Shown here piece after piece: positions 29,510 to 39,088 of a stretch of 64,000 nucleotides of DNA (the stretch's first letter is position 1; the number at the start of each line of letters is the position of its first letter). Location: NCBI GenBank assembly GCA_024686085.1, contig JAIBDT010000003.1:49309-113308 (forward strand), given 5' to 3'. The stretch is from Loktanella sp. (GTDB lineage: Bacteria > Pseudomonadota > Alphaproteobacteria > Rhodobacterales > Rhodobacteraceae). Both the position numbers and the translations under genes were made by a program. The notes under the pieces were generated by a model. That model was not told the DNA's origin and searched no databases. It saw nothing but the letters and a program-made list of their open reading frames with translations.

Positions 29510-29929
29510 ATGACACCCGACGCAGCAATGACCGGACAAGACGCATTGGCAGCACTAATGGTCGCAGTTTCCGCCTCTGACGAGGAAATCAGAACAGCAG
29601 AACTTGTGAAAATGTCCAATGCAATTAATAATCTGCCTGTTTTTGCAGGCTATGATGCGGAACGCCTGCCGCGTATTTCGAAAATGGTTTTTGAACTTCT
29701 TGAGCAAGAAGACGGGTTGGAGGCACTTTTTGGACTGATCCGCGACGCACTAGATGAACGTCTTTTTGAAACGGCCTACGCGTTATCGTGTGACGTGGCG
29801 GCCGCTGATGGCACAATTGAAGGCGCAGAAGCCCGCATGCTTGAAGAGATTCGCTACGAACTGAACATCGACCGCCTTCACGCCGCAGCTATCGAGCGCG
29901 GATCACGTGCGCGACACATGACGTTCTAG
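29510..29929 (+). CDS. TerB-like tellurite resistance family protein
   Basis: A 139-residue all-helical cytosolic protein. The pattern AALMVAVSASDEEIRTAEL near the start and DVAAADGTIEGAEARMLEEI near the end match the duplicated acidic metal-binding helices of TerB. I chose the ATG at 29510 with AAAAGG upstream; a TTG at 29492 would add six residues. Despite the name the role is probably general, as no other ter genes are visible. The stop overlaps that of dacB by four bases (CTAG). Confidence 0.75.
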   Translation: MTPDAAMTGQDALAALMVAVSASDEEIRTAELVKMSNAINNLPVFAGYDAERLPRISKMVFELLEQEDGLEALFGLIRDALDERLFETAYALSCDVAAADGTIEGAEARMLEEIRYELNIDRLHAAAIERGSRARHMTF

Positions 29930-31428
29930 TTTGCGACGTCGTTCAACGCCGCCCAGCGTTGCAGCAACACCTGTTGCAACCGTTTCGCGTTGGTGTTGAA
30001 CGTGATCGACCCCACCGGTTGTTCGCCGCCCGTAATCTTGCCGCGTTCACGCGCCTCTAGATCGGCCGCAAAGATTGCGAACGCCAGTTCGCGTCCGCTT
30101 GCCGTACGGATATACCCCGCCAAGGAAGAAACGAAATTCAACGTCCCTGTTTTGGCCTGAACGATTGCGGGGTAGTTCTTAATTGGTTTTTTGTTGTCGT
30201 CCCGCATGACGATGTTTTTCATGATCGGGAAAAGCTGCGCCTTCACATTCTCCGCCGTCAAAAAAGACACCATGTCGCCAGCCGATATCCGCGATGCATC
30301 GCCAAGCCCCGAATGGTCAGCAAACTCGGGTCCGATCCCTGCACGGTCTTTTGCCCAACGCGTCATACCCAAAGCAGATGTCCGTAGACCACGTGTTTGG
30401 TTGGTCAGGGTTTTCGTCGCTGCGAGACCTGCCGCCTCGGCAGTCAGATTTGTAGAGTATTTCAGCATGTCTCGCATCACGTCCCGCAAATTCGCGCTTT
30501 CATGAACTGCGATAACCGGCGCATTTGGCAATGCGGTGATTTCGACGGGGCTTTTGAGAACCAATCCGTGACTGCGTGCAAAGGTCGCGAAAACCTCACC
30601 TGCGTACAGGGCTGGATAACGCACAGGCAACCACCGCGACCCACCGCTGCCCAGCGCCCTTTTGGCGACAGTCCATTGGTCAAAATTGCCGCCATCACGG
30701 TAGGTATAAAGCGGTGCAGACCTATCGACGATCTGCATGCGCGCAATTTTGACCTCGGGCCGATATAGCTCGCTGCGTGCATCCATCGTCACATTATATG
30801 ACCCGCTTTGCCGCTTCCATTCAAAATGAACCCGATTGAAATTCAAGTTTAGCCCTGACAATGCGGGGTTATAACCAAGGTGGTCTAATTGCGTCTCATC
30901 TATTTCGTCCAGGTTCGGCAATGCGTTGTCATAGACCTGAAATCCGCCGCGCACTTCTTTCAGCCCTGTATCAGCGACCAGTTGCGCAAGATTTGCAAGA
31001 TCATCGGTCACTAGATTAGGATTTCCGCCACCCACCAAGATTAAATCACCGTCTATAATACCGTCTCTTACAGGACCATTCGCAAATATCCGTGTTTTCC
31101 ATCGATAGTCCGCTCCCAGTGCCTCAAGCGCATAAAGCGCTGTGACCGCCTTAGTGACGCTCGCTGGTGGTTGCTGGATTTCTGGATCGTGCTGATCAAT
31201 TATCGCACCCGTTTTCGCATCTGCAACGACGATGCCAACCTGACCGGTAACACCCGAGGCTTCGACGACTTGTGCCAAGGTTTGGCGCATCTCTGGCGTT
31301 ATTGTTCCCGCTGCAGCGGGTCGCGCAACGGGTCGCAATGACGTCAAAGGTGCATCTGCCAGCCCTACGGTTGCGGCACCACTTAGCAAAGCGGACAGCA
31401 CTGCGCGGCGCGAATATTGAATGCTCAC
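29926..31428 (-). CDS. dacB: D-alanyl-D-alanine carboxypeptidase/endopeptidase (PBP4 family)
   Basis: A 500-residue periplasmic peptidase of family S13 that trims and cuts peptidoglycan cross-links. The N-terminus [14 protein letters not shown] suggests a Sec or Tat-like signal. Active-site motifs are SVTK (in [12 protein letters not shown]), SxN as YSTN and KTG as QAKTGTLN. The start is a GTG at 31428 that overlaps the nadD stop (GTGA) and has AGAGGTG upstream; an ATG eleven codons earlier lies inside nadD. The nadD-dacB coupling is the main oddity. Confidence 0.9.
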   Translation of the reverse strand: MSIQYSRRAVLSALLSGAATVGLADAPLTSLRPVARPAAAGTITPEMRQTLAQVVEASGVTGQVGIVVADAKTGAIIDQHDPEIQQPPASVTKAVTALYALEALGADYRWKTRIFANGPVRDGIIDGDLILVGGGNPNLVTDDLANLAQLVADTGLKEVRGGFQVYDNALPNLDEIDETQLDHLGYNPALSGLNLNFNRVHFEWKRQSGSYNVTMDARSELYRPEVKIARMQIVDRSAPLYTYRDGGNFDQWTVAKRALGSGGSRWLPVRYPALYAGEVFATFARSHGLVLKSPVEITALPNAPVIAVHESANLRDVMRDMLKYSTNLTAEAAGLAATKTLTNQTRGLRTSALGMTRWAKDRAGIGPEFADHSGLGDASRISAGDMVSFLTAENVKAQLFPIMKNIVMRDDNKKPIKNYPAIVQAKTGTLNFVSSLAGYIRTASGRELAFAIFAADLEARERGKITGGEQPVGSITFNTNAKRLQQVLLQRWAALNDVAN

Positions 31429-32048
31429 TTTGGCACCTCTGTTTTTTGTGTTGCAGCCCAATCTCCAGCGTCACGAATTGCTGATGACGATTGTGCGGAC
31501 ATCGGCAAGTTGACAAAGCACCATGCTGGTGCCTCTGCCTGCCCCAGTTCTTGCGACGCGTTGCCACGCAGCATATGGCGACGATAGACGTTTGCCGCTT
31601 TAGACAGCCGCGCTGAGATACGATCATCGGGACGCGCAAGCACGCCAACCGGAACGGTCTCCATGATCCATTGCCAGTCTTTCCAACGGTGGAACTGGGT
31701 CAGATTATCGGCCCCCATCAACCACACAAATCGCGCATCGGGGTATTCGTGCTGGAGGGCGGCAATAGTTTGAGCGGTATATCTCGTGCCTAAGCGCAGT
31801 TCTATGTCTGTGACGTCTACTTTGGGATGCTGCATCAGCTTGCGGGCATGCCCCAACCGCTGTTCCATGGGTGCGGGACCATTGTGTTTCAGCGGATTAC
31901 CGGGGCTGACAAGCCACCACACACGATCAAGCCCAAAGCGTTTCAGCGCAGCTTTAGTGATGTGAACATGTCCTTCATGCGCAGGGTCGAATGACCCGCC
32001 CAAAAGGCCTATCACCTGCCCTCGTCCTGCTACTGGATCACCTTGCAC
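31425..32048 (-). CDS. nadD: nicotinate-nucleotide adenylyltransferase
   Basis: A 207-residue cytosolic enzyme that turns nicotinate mononucleotide into deamido-NAD. The nucleotidyltransferase signature [14 protein letters not shown] is present, and the later SSSAIRD segment is the second phosphate-binding motif (usually ISSTxIR). In many bacteria nadD follows obgE-proA; here it is coupled to dacB instead. The downstream-pathway enzyme NadE is also encoded in this window at 46632-48293. Confidence 0.93.
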   Translation of the reverse strand: MQGDPVAGRGQVIGLLGGSFDPAHEGHVHITKAALKRFGLDRVWWLVSPGNPLKHNGPAPMEQRLGHARKLMQHPKVDVTDIELRLGTRYTAQTIAALQHEYPDARFVWLMGADNLTQFHRWKDWQWIMETVPVGVLARPDDRISARLSKAANVYRRHMLRGNASQELGQAEAPAWCFVNLPMSAQSSSAIRDAGDWAATQKTEVPK

Positions 32049-32117
32049 TACACTGCCTTTAGCCGCTTACAAAATAGACCTACGCAAGAATTCACGTAAA
32101 CGCAAAGGGATGAATGA

Positions 32118-33707
32118 CTATCGCGGGATGTAATCAAACCGTGAGAAACGTGCCTCGGTCCCTTGCCCCGTCAAATCATAAGCAATCATGCCCACGAATG
32201 CGCCCGTAAACGACGCATGTTCGCCGCGCCCGCCTTCATCCGAAATGACAGATGCATCGAGTGCGGGACCAATTGCAATCCAGTCTGCGCCTTGACGATA
32301 CCAGAATTGCTGAACCGCTGCATCCACTGTTACCCGTAATTCAACGGCCCCAATGTCAATTGCAAGGGGGTCTGCGTGGAATGTTAGGTTCCCGTCCGGC
32401 CAATCCCCAGCGCAAGACATCACGGTCAAAGCGCGCCCGATAGCTGGCTCATGGGTGAGCAAAACCGCATGAAATTTATGACGGTTGTAATAAGTCGTGA
32501 GACCTGCCGCATGTTGGTAGGTCGTGGCAGACATATCCACCAGAGTGGACGCTTCATAGCTATGGTGTTCTTGCCTGCGCGCCACAAGGGCTTGCTCGAA
32601 CCAACTGCCGATACTTTCCCGACCGATCAGCACAAGCGCATCTGGCTCTGTGCGAAAGATGCGGTCAGGTTCTGGCGTGCGCAGCCACTGGAACTCGGTC
32701 GGTAACGCCCCGTCAAATACCCGTAGTACAGGAGTTGTAGGTTTTTGAGCTACATTGACGGGTGCAGCTACGCGCACCGCAGGCACCATGCCACCGCGTT
32801 CCAGATAGAGCCAATCGTCGCGCCAGACGACGCGCTCAATCCCTGTTTCGCGCCCCATGGCGCAAAAAGGTTTACCTTGTGCGTCAGGGATCGGGCGGCC
32901 CATGAGAAAAGTGTGATAATGGTCACCCCAGTGGGTCTCGACGTATTGACCGTGCCCTGTGCGTTGGATCGGCCCGTCAGATCCGTCGGCGCAGATCACA
33001 TGCAAGTTTGGATGATCATCATACGGGCCCCAAATGTTGCGGGACCGTGAAAGGGTGACGGCGTGCTGATATCCTGTACCGCCCTCAGCTGTTGTGAGGT
33101 AGTAGTAGCCGTTGCGCTTGAACAAATGGGGCGCCTCTGTCAGACCACGCGTTGTGCCTGCATAAATTGATTTGACCGGTCCAAATAACCCGCGGTCTGG
33201 CGACCATTCTTGCAGCAAAATGCCATCAAAGCTGTCGTGCGTAGGATTGGCGCCCGTGCCCTGCCCGCGATGATTCCATTGCACATTTGCAAACCATTTG
33301 CGCCCGTCATCATCATGAAACAGCGTTGGATCAAACCCACTGGAATTCACAAACCACGGATCGGACCAATCGCCATCAATCGTGTCGCAGCACGTGATGT
33401 AATTGGGCGCATCTTTAAAAGCCCCATCAAGCCGTTTCACGTCAGTATAGACTAGCCAAAACTTACCGTCAGCAAAGGACAAGCAAGGCGCCCAAATTCC
33501 GCAGCTATCCGCGTTGCCGCGCATGTCTAACAAGGCTTTCCGGCTCAGCGGACGTGAGACCAGCGTCCAATTCACCAAATCGCGGCTATGGTGAATTTGC
33601 ACACCCGGATACCATTCAAATGTCGACGTCGCGATGTAGTAATCTTCGCCTACACGGCAAAAGGACGGGTCGGCATTGAAGCCGGGCAGGATCGGGTTTT
33701 GAATCAC
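32118..33707 (-). CDS. glycoside hydrolase family 43 (beta-xylosidase/arabinofuranosidase-like)
   Basis: A 529-residue cytosolic glycosidase without signal peptide. The five-bladed propeller begins NPILPGFNADPSFCRVGEDYY, where the Asp after NA is the general base, and HSRDLVNWTLVSRPL follows. The C-terminal 200 residues fit the GH43 beta-sandwich domain. It would release xylose or arabinose from imported oligosaccharides. It overlaps the upstream aldo-keto reductase by four bases (ATGA), so the two form a small sugar-use operon. The exact substrate is not determined. Confidence 0.88.
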   Translation of the reverse strand: MIQNPILPGFNADPSFCRVGEDYYIATSTFEWYPGVQIHHSRDLVNWTLVSRPLSRKALLDMRGNADSCGIWAPCLSFADGKFWLVYTDVKRLDGAFKDAPNYITCCDTIDGDWSDPWFVNSSGFDPTLFHDDDGRKWFANVQWNHRGQGTGANPTHDSFDGILLQEWSPDRGLFGPVKSIYAGTTRGLTEAPHLFKRNGYYYLTTAEGGTGYQHAVTLSRSRNIWGPYDDHPNLHVICADGSDGPIQRTGHGQYVETHWGDHYHTFLMGRPIPDAQGKPFCAMGRETGIERVVWRDDWLYLERGGMVPAVRVAAPVNVAQKPTTPVLRVFDGALPTEFQWLRTPEPDRIFRTEPDALVLIGRESIGSWFEQALVARRQEHHSYEASTLVDMSATTYQHAAGLTTYYNRHKFHAVLLTHEPAIGRALTVMSCAGDWPDGNLTFHADPLAIDIGAVELRVTVDAAVQQFWYRQGADWIAIGPALDASVISDEGGRGEHASFTGAFVGMIAYDLTGQGTEARFSRFDYIPR

Positions 33708-34738
33708 GAATCAATTTCCGCCGATGTCGCCCAAAGGTTGATTTTCTCCTCGTCAGCATAGGTGTCGATCTGCGCCAACTCTTCTGCCGTAAAATCAAGA
33801 TTTCCAACCGCACCAGCACAATCGACAACCTGCGAAGCCTTCGATGCCCCGATCAGTGCGGTCGTAATGCCCCCGTTCCGCAACACCCATGCAATCGCCA
33901 TTTGCGCCAAAGTTTGACCACGCGTTTCGGCAATTTCATTCAGCTTTTTGATGTTTTCGATAGCACGCTCAGAAATCATAGTCGGCGCGAGTGATTTACC
34001 CTGCGATGCACGTGATCCTTCAGGAATGCCGCCAAGATACTTTTTGGTCAGCATACCTTGTGCTAATGGCGTAAAGGCGATGGACCCAACACCCAACTCG
34101 GTCAGGGTATCTTTCAGCCCGTCGCGTTCGACCCAGCGATTGAGCATATTATAGCTTGGCTGATGGATAAGGCATGGTGTGCCGAGGTCTTTCAGAATGG
34201 CGACAGCTTCGCGGGTGCGCTCGGCATTGTAGGAAGAAATCCCCGCATATAGCGCACGCCCGGATCGCACGATGTAATCCAACGCGCCCATGGTTTCCTC
34301 AAGCGGTGTGTCCGGATCAAACCGGTGCGAGTAAAAGATATCAACGTAATCAAGGCCCATGCGCTTCAGCGACTGATCACAGGAAGACACCAAATATTTC
34401 CGACTTCCCCATTCGCCATAAGGGCCATCCCACATCTCGTAACCCGCTTTTGAACTTATGATCAGCTCGTCACGATAGCCTTTGAAATCCTCAGCCAGAA
34501 TAGAACCAAAAGCATGTTCAGCCGCCCCTGCTGGCGGGCCATAGTTATTCGCGAGATCAAAATGCGTGATCCCGTGATCAAATGCAGTTCTGCAAATATC
34601 CCGTTTGGTATCATGCGGCGTATCGTGGCCAAAGTTATGCCAAAGCCCAAGTGACACTGCAGGTAACTTGATCCCAGATTTCCCACAACGACGGTAAATC
34701 ATCTTTTCGTAACGGTCAGCGGCTGGAACATAGGTCAT
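33704..34738 (-). CDS. aldo/keto reductase (L-glyceraldehyde-3-phosphate reductase/YghZ type)
   Basis: A 344-residue NADPH-dependent oxidoreductase. The catalytic tetrad is visible as D and Y in DLANNYGPP, K in IISSKAGYEMW and H in YSHRFDPDTPLEE. The segment YEMWDGPYGEWGSRKYL is typical of YghZ/Gpr, which reduces L-glyceraldehyde 3-phosphate and methylglyoxal. It is the first gene of a two-gene operon with a GH43 glycosidase, so a sugar-derived aldehyde is a plausible substrate here. Confidence 0.88.
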   Translation of the reverse strand: MTYVPAADRYEKMIYRRCGKSGIKLPAVSLGLWHNFGHDTPHDTKRDICRTAFDHGITHFDLANNYGPPAGAAEHAFGSILAEDFKGYRDELIISSKAGYEMWDGPYGEWGSRKYLVSSCDQSLKRMGLDYVDIFYSHRFDPDTPLEETMGALDYIVRSGRALYAGISSYNAERTREAVAILKDLGTPCLIHQPSYNMLNRWVERDGLKDTLTELGVGSIAFTPLAQGMLTKKYLGGIPEGSRASQGKSLAPTMISERAIENIKKLNEIAETRGQTLAQMAIAWVLRNGGITTALIGASKASQVVDCAGAVGNLDFTAEELAQIDTYADEEKINLWATSAEIDS

Positions 34739-34887
34739 GACATTCTCCTAAAACGTTTTCGCAAACCAATCAGACGAAATCAAAGCTGTCAAATCCAAAC
34801 ATGGCCCCTGGGCTTTCGGCGATTGCCCCAGAGGCCAACCCCCGTTATCTAGGGTCAAATTCCTAAACCCGAGCGGAGCGTCGCAAA

Positions 34888-36543
34888 ATGGCTAGCAATC
34901 AATTCGTCTACTTTATGGACGGTGTTTCAAAAACTTATCCCGGCGGGAAAAAAGTTTTCGAAAATATTCGCCTGAATTTCCTTCCAGGTGTGAAAATCGG
35001 TGTCGTCGGTGTGAACGGTACAGGTAAATCCACCCTGATGCGGATCATGGCGGGTCAGGATAAAGACTTTGCGGGTGAAGCTTGGGCGGCTGAGGGCGCG
35101 CGCGTTGGTTATTTGCCACAAGAGCCGCATTTGGACGAAACGTTGACCGTTCGTGAAAATGTCATGCTAGGTGTCGCAGACAAGAAGGCAATTCTTGATC
35201 GCTACAACGAACTGGCGATGAATTATTCTGACGAAACCGCAGACGAGATGGCCAAGTTGCAAGACGAGATTGATGCGGCCAACCTTTGGGATCTCGACAG
35301 CCAGATCGACGTCTCGATGGAGGCGCTGCGCTGCCCTGCAGACGACGCTGATGTAACTACACTTTCAGGCGGTGAACGTCGCCGCGTGGCCCTATGTAAG
35401 TTGCTTCTCGAAGCTCCTGACATGCTGCTTCTTGACGAACCGACCAACCACCTTGACGCTGAAACAATTGCTTGGCTCCAACAGCACCTTGTTGATTACA
35501 AAGGCACAATTCTTATCGTAACACACGACCGTTACTTCCTTGATGCGATCACCGGTTGGATTTTGGAACTCGACCGTGGGTCAGGCATTCCGCACGAAGG
35601 TAACTATTCTAGCTGGCTGGAAGCAAAGGCTAAGCGTCTGGAAAAAGAAGCCAAAGAAGACAAATCCAAGCAACGCACATTAGAGCGCGAACTTGAATGG
35701 ATGCGTCAAGGTGCCAAAGCGCGGCAAGCGAAATCCAAGGCCCGTATCAGCGCCTATAACGATCTTGCTAACCAGTCCGAGCGCGAGAAAATGGGCCGTG
35801 CCCAGATTATTATTCCGAACGGCCCCCGTCTTGGGAACAAAGTCATCGAGGTCGAGAACCTGAAGAAAGCAATGGGCGACAAGCTATTGGTCGAAGGCCT
35901 GTCCTTTGATCTGCCCCCTGGCGGTATTGTTGGCGTCATTGGTCCAAACGGCGCGGGTAAATCTACGCTGTTTTCGATGCTAACAGGTCAAGCCCAGCCT
36001 GATGAAGGCACAGTCAGCTACGGAGATACGGTTAAGCTGTCCTATGTAGACCAGTCTCGTGATGCGCTATCTCCAGATGCGACCGTCTGGGAAGAAATCA
36101 CTGGTGGTGCCGAGATTATCGAACTGGGCGATGCATCAATGAACTCGCGGGCCTATTGCTCGGCGTTCAACTTTAAAGGTGGCGACCAGCAGAAAAAAGT
36201 AGGCCTGCTGTCAGGTGGTGAGCGTAACCGTGTGCATATGGCCAAGCTGCTGAAATCTGGTGGCAACGTGTTGCTGCTCGATGAGCCGACCAACGACCTA
36301 GATGTTGAAACATTGCGTGCGCTTGAAGATGCTCTGACATCATTCGCGGGTTGCGCGGTTGTCATCTCGCACGACCGCTTCTTCCTCGACCGGATTTGTA
36401 CCCATATCCTTGCGTTTGAAGGCGATGCGCATGTCGAATGGTTCGAAGGTAACTTTGAAGACTACGAAGAAGACAAAAAACGGCGCCTTGGGGCCGATGC
36501 GATGGAACCTAAGCGCATGAAGCACAAAAAATTTGTGCGATAA
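34888..36543 (+). CDS. ettA: energy-dependent translational throttle ATPase
   Basis: A 551-residue ABC-F protein with two ATPase domains and no membrane segment. Walker A motifs are GVNGTGKST at 41-49 and GPNGAGKST at about 352-360; the signatures are LSGGERRR and LSGGERNR. The linker is highly charged (residues about 245-300), and the C-terminus is the EttA-type basic tail with KRMKHKKF. EttA binds the ribosomal E site and gates elongation according to the ADP/ATP ratio. It is followed by a clear terminator. Confidence 0.93.
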   Translation: MASNQFVYFMDGVSKTYPGGKKVFENIRLNFLPGVKIGVVGVNGTGKSTLMRIMAGQDKDFAGEAWAAEGARVGYLPQEPHLDETLTVRENVMLGVADKKAILDRYNELAMNYSDETADEMAKLQDEIDAANLWDLDSQIDVSMEALRCPADDADVTTLSGGERRRVALCKLLLEAPDMLLLDEPTNHLDAETIAWLQQHLVDYKGTILIVTHDRYFLDAITGWILELDRGSGIPHEGNYSSWLEAKAKRLEKEAKEDKSKQRTLERELEWMRQGAKARQAKSKARISAYNDLANQSEREKMGRAQIIIPNGPRLGNKVIEVENLKKAMGDKLLVEGLSFDLPPGGIVGVIGPNGAGKSTLFSMLTGQAQPDEGTVSYGDTVKLSYVDQSRDALSPDATVWEEITGGAEIIELGDASMNSRAYCSAFNFKGGDQQKKVGLLSGGERNRVHMAKLLKSGGNVLLLDEPTNDLDVETLRALEDALTSFAGCAVVISHDRFFLDRICTHILAFEGDAHVEWFEGNFEDYEEDKKRRLGADAMEPKRMKHKKFVR

Positions 36544-36550
36544 TAAAATG

Positions 36551-36577
36551 GGGCGGCTGTCAAGGCCGCCCTTTTTT
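36551..36577 (+). terminator. intrinsic terminator of ettA
   Basis: A perfect 7-bp stem GGGCGGC/GCCGCCC (36551-36557 and 36565-36571) with a seven-base loop is followed by six T residues. It lies seven bases after the ettA stop and two bases before the stop of the converging small gene. Confidence 0.9.
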
Positions 36578-36579
36578 GC

Positions 36580-36843
36580 TTAGGCAGCCTTGTCTTCACC
36601 GCTGCCCTCGATGTCACCCTCTGCGACCGTCTCAGGCGCAGGCAACGCAAGCGCTTCATCAGGCATCTGATCAGGTAGGTCGAGTGTCACTGACCCTGTG
36701 GCCGGATCAATCGTGACTTTTGGCTTGTCTATCATCAACGCCACGACTTCATTCACTTCAGCCAATGCGCGATCAATTGTCTGGCGCTGTGTTTCCGCGA
36801 CGGTCTTGATGCCGCCAATGCGGGATTTAATAAAGTTGAACAT
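36580..36843 (-). CDS. small hypothetical protein
   Basis: An 87-residue soluble protein I do not recognise. The first 45 residues are a likely amphipathic helix (FNFIKSRIGGIKTVAETQR then LAEVNEVVALMI), followed by a short beta-like segment VTIDPATGSVTLDLP and a Glu/Asp-rich tail ending GSGEDKAA. GGGGAAA sits ahead of the ATG, supporting a real gene. It is monocistronic and converges on ettA. Confidence 0.6.
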   Translation of the reverse strand: MFNFIKSRIGGIKTVAETQRQTIDRALAEVNEVVALMIDKPKVTIDPATGSVTLDLPDQMPDEALALPAPETVAEGDIEGSGEDKAA

Positions 36844-37030
36844 CTGATTTCCCCAGTTCTTGGTTTCTCTCCCTTCTTAGTTGGCCTGCAAGACGCTTTG
36901 CAGGGGAAAGCCTGCGGCTTTCTCCCATCAGGAACGACACTAAAATGGACGTGCTCGCGAAACAGCAACAATTTATCAACAATTGTCTCCCATATCTGCA
37001 GTTGAAGAAACTAACGTTGATGAGGTGTAG

Positions 37031-37789
37031 GTGCGGGTTTTCGTTGTTGTTTTTTGTGGGCTTTGCCAGTTTGCGCCGCTCCAAGCTAATGCAGAAATGG
37101 CATCGCTTCTTGGCGGCAACGCCCTGCAAAGCGGCCGCATTTCAATTATGAAAAAGCCAAACGGCGCAGTTGCACCAGAAGGCATAATCCACGACGGCAG
37201 CCTCTTTGCAGGCCAAGGCGGGCTAGGCCTTTTTGCACCCCATCCGGTTCGCCCAACGAAAGCAGCGATGCGACGGGCCCCAATTACAGCTAGCCCATTG
37301 TCTCAAAATCTAACCGTTGCAGCGCACATTCGGCAGATTATTAGTCAAGCCGAAGCTGGTCGCAAAGGATATGACGCAGTTCAGCATGGCGCGCGGCGGT
37401 TGCCCCATAAGCAACCTACGCAGATGACTATCGCAGAAATTTATCAATGGATCGAACAGACGCCGGGTCAACCTCATGCAATTGGCCGATATCAGTTCAT
37501 CCCCGCCACACTAAAACGACTTGTGCGGAAGTTGGATATGTCTCCCCATGAGACCTTTAACGAGACTATTCAAGACCGGCTGGCAGATGTATTATTGGAA
37601 GAGGCAGGCTTAACCCAAGCAAAACGCGGGGAGATTTCGCGGCAAACCTTCATGAACAACTTAGCTAAGATTTGGGCCGGATTGCCCAATTCAACGGGCA
37701 AATCACACTACCACGGACATGCAGGAAATCGTGCGACGATGACTTGGGCGCGATTCCGCGCCGAAATGGAAAAGATCTTTCCTAGCTGA
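37031..37789 (+). CDS. exported lysozyme-like (muramidase) protein
   Basis: A 252-residue exported protein. The signal peptide (VFVVVFCGLCQFAPLQANA) ends near residue 21, and a Pro/Gly-rich linker runs to about 95. The lysozyme-like domain starts at about 98 with SQAEAGRKGYDAVQHG, where Glu108 is the likely catalytic acid, and continues with AIGRYQFIPATLKRLV, a common motif of phage-type muramidases. The start is a GTG with GAGGTG upstream. It abuts the converging PhnA-type gene with no gap. Cell-wall remodelling is likely; a phage origin is possible. Confidence 0.7.
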   Translation: MRVFVVVFCGLCQFAPLQANAEMASLLGGNALQSGRISIMKKPNGAVAPEGIIHDGSLFAGQGGLGLFAPHPVRPTKAAMRRAPITASPLSQNLTVAAHIRQIISQAEAGRKGYDAVQHGARRLPHKQPTQMTIAEIYQWIEQTPGQPHAIGRYQFIPATLKRLVRKLDMSPHETFNETIQDRLADVLLEEAGLTQAKRGEISRQTFMNNLAKIWAGLPNSTGKSHYHGHAGNRATMTWARFRAEMEKIFPS

Positions 37790-38308
37790 TCACTTCCGCT
37801 TCACGAATTCGGTTAAAATGACAATCCGTTGACCTTCAACCCGCCCTTCGATGTGGCCCGCATTATCTTGAACCAACGAGATACTGCGTACGGCTGTGCC
37901 GCGTTTTGCGGTAAAGCCTGCGCCTTTTACGGGCAAATCCTTGATCAAAACGACCGTATCGCCGGATGCAAGAACAGCGCCATGTGCATCGCAATGGATC
38001 AGTGCGACATCTTGGGCGCGACCCAGAACATCCGGTTCTAACATCATGCCGGCCCGAGTTTCTGTGGCCCATGCCTCACCGATTTCACCAAGTTTGCGCC
38101 ATACGGCGATTTGAACGGCAGGCTCGGCGGACCAAGCTGCCCCTTCTAATGCTCGCCAATGCCCGCTGGCGGCTGGTCTGTGGCCCGCGCAAGTCTGACA
38201 AAAGACCGCGTCATCACTTGATGTGACTTCAACCCTTTCAAGTCCTTCCGTTTCGCCGCAAATCTCACAAACACCACCGGATCGCGCCAGTAATTCATCA
38301 ATATTCAA
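37790..38308 (-). CDS. PhnA-domain zinc-ribbon protein
   Basis: A 172-residue cytosolic protein. A zinc ribbon is formed by Cys14, Cys17, Cys37 and Cys40 (CEIC and CQTC). The C-terminal PhnA-type beta-barrel has SGDTVVLIKDLPVKGAG and the closing EGRVEGQRIVILTEFVKRK. PhnA/YjdM proteins were named from the phosphonate region but have no firmly known role there. I prefer a TTG start at 38308 with AGGAG seven bases upstream; an ATG at 38344 lacks such a site. Confidence 0.75.
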   Translation of the reverse strand: MNIDELLARSGGVCEICGETEGLERVEVTSSDDAVFCQTCAGHRPAASGHWRALEGAAWSAEPAVQIAVWRKLGEIGEAWATETRAGMMLEPDVLGRAQDVALIHCDAHGAVLASGDTVVLIKDLPVKGAGFTAKRGTAVRSISLVQDNAGHIEGRVEGQRIVILTEFVKRK

Positions 38309-38477
38309 TACATTCTCCTGCAAGATTGTCCGTAGACATGCCAAACAATTTTGCGAACTGAGCAGCAGATCTGTTGCTTTTTCGACTCTCTATTAAAAAA
38401 CTGCACAAATTCCGCGCAATTTCGCCCTGATTGTATGGCTTAGTAAGATCAACAGCAAAACGCAAAGGATTAGTCTG

Positions 38478-38657
38478 ATGGGCATTTCGATGGTTTTTAT
38501 CAGTAGCTTGATGGCCGCCGCCGTCGCAGCACTGGCGATTTTGTTTGCTGGGTCCAGTTTGCTAGAAGCATTTGGAATCTACGCGATTGTCGGTGCAAGT
38601 TTGTTAACGGGCTGGATCGCAGAAATGATATACTTTGAAGACCCTAACCAGTTTTAA
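38478..38657 (+). CDS. 59-residue membrane protein, unannotated-size small gene
   Basis: A 59-codon frame with AAAGGA eight bases before the ATG. Two hydrophobic helices are predicted at about residues 4-24 and 31-48, separated by GSSLLEA and ending in an acidic tail with EDPNQF. It is divergent from the PhnA-type gene and 188 bases upstream of the first cold-shock gene. Function is unknown; I infer it is real from the ribosome binding site and the clean two-helix design. Confidence 0.6.
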   Translation: MGISMVFISSLMAAAVAALAILFAGSSLLEAFGIYAIVGASLLTGWIAEMIYFEDPNQF

Positions 38658-38770
38658 GTCTACCTAGTTTTACAACCCACGCGGATAACACTTGCTATTT
38701 TTGGCAAAAAGCCCCATCTGGGGGATGCAAACGTTATTCTATCTCGACCCACTGTTCTCCTTTTCGGCTA

Positions 38771-38845
38771 CAGTCTTTCGATATTGCACTGACTAAGCCG
38801 CGCTGTCGCACTCCGCGGACAGACTGAAAATAAAGGATTATCACC
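38771..38845 (+). promoter_or_regulatory. structured 5' leader of the first cold-shock gene
   Basis: The leader begins with CAGTCTTTCGAT (38771-38782), repeated at about the same distance (75 versus 71 bases) before the second cold-shock gene. CAGTCT can pair with AGACTG at 38821-38826, enclosing a stem CCGCG/CGCGG (38798-38802 and 38814-38818). Such folding near the ribosome binding site AAAGGA suggests a temperature-responsive leader like that of enterobacterial cspA, but this is inference. Confidence 0.45.
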
Positions 38846-39052
38846 ATGGCTACTGGTACAGTAAAATGGTTCAACGCAACTAAAGGCTTCGGCTTTATCG
38901 CTCCTGATGGCGGCTCCAAGGATGTGTTTGTACACATCTCCGCTGTTGAGCGTTCCGGCCTTACAGGCTTGAAAGACGACCAGAAGGTTACTTTCGACAT
39001 CGAAGCTGGCCGTGACGGTCGCGAATCTGCGGTAAACTTGGCTCTGGCCTAA
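38846..39052 (+). CDS. cold-shock protein (CspA family), first copy
   Basis: A 68-residue single-stranded nucleic-acid-binding protein. The RNP1 motif is KGFGFIAPD and RNP2 is DVFVHIS, in a classic five-strand OB fold. It melts RNA structure at low temperature or in growth transitions. It differs from the copy at 39280 at only five positions (3, 11, 15, 24 and 27), so the two arose by tandem duplication. Confidence 0.93.
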   Translation: MATGTVKWFNATKGFGFIAPDGGSKDVFVHISAVERSGLTGLKDDQKVTFDIEAGRDGRESAVNLALA

Positions 39053-39062
39053 GTTACCCTTT

Positions 39063-39088
39063 GGGGCGCCGGCTTTTGCTGGCGCTCC
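39063..39088 (+). other. GC-rich stem-loop after the first cold-shock gene
   Basis: An 11-base stem with two G-T pairs and a TTTT loop lies ten bases past the stop, followed by a second hairpin CGGCAG/CTGCCG at 39093-39108. No T-run follows, so this may be a Rho-assisted terminator or an mRNA-stabilising element rather than an intrinsic terminator. Confidence 0.4.
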
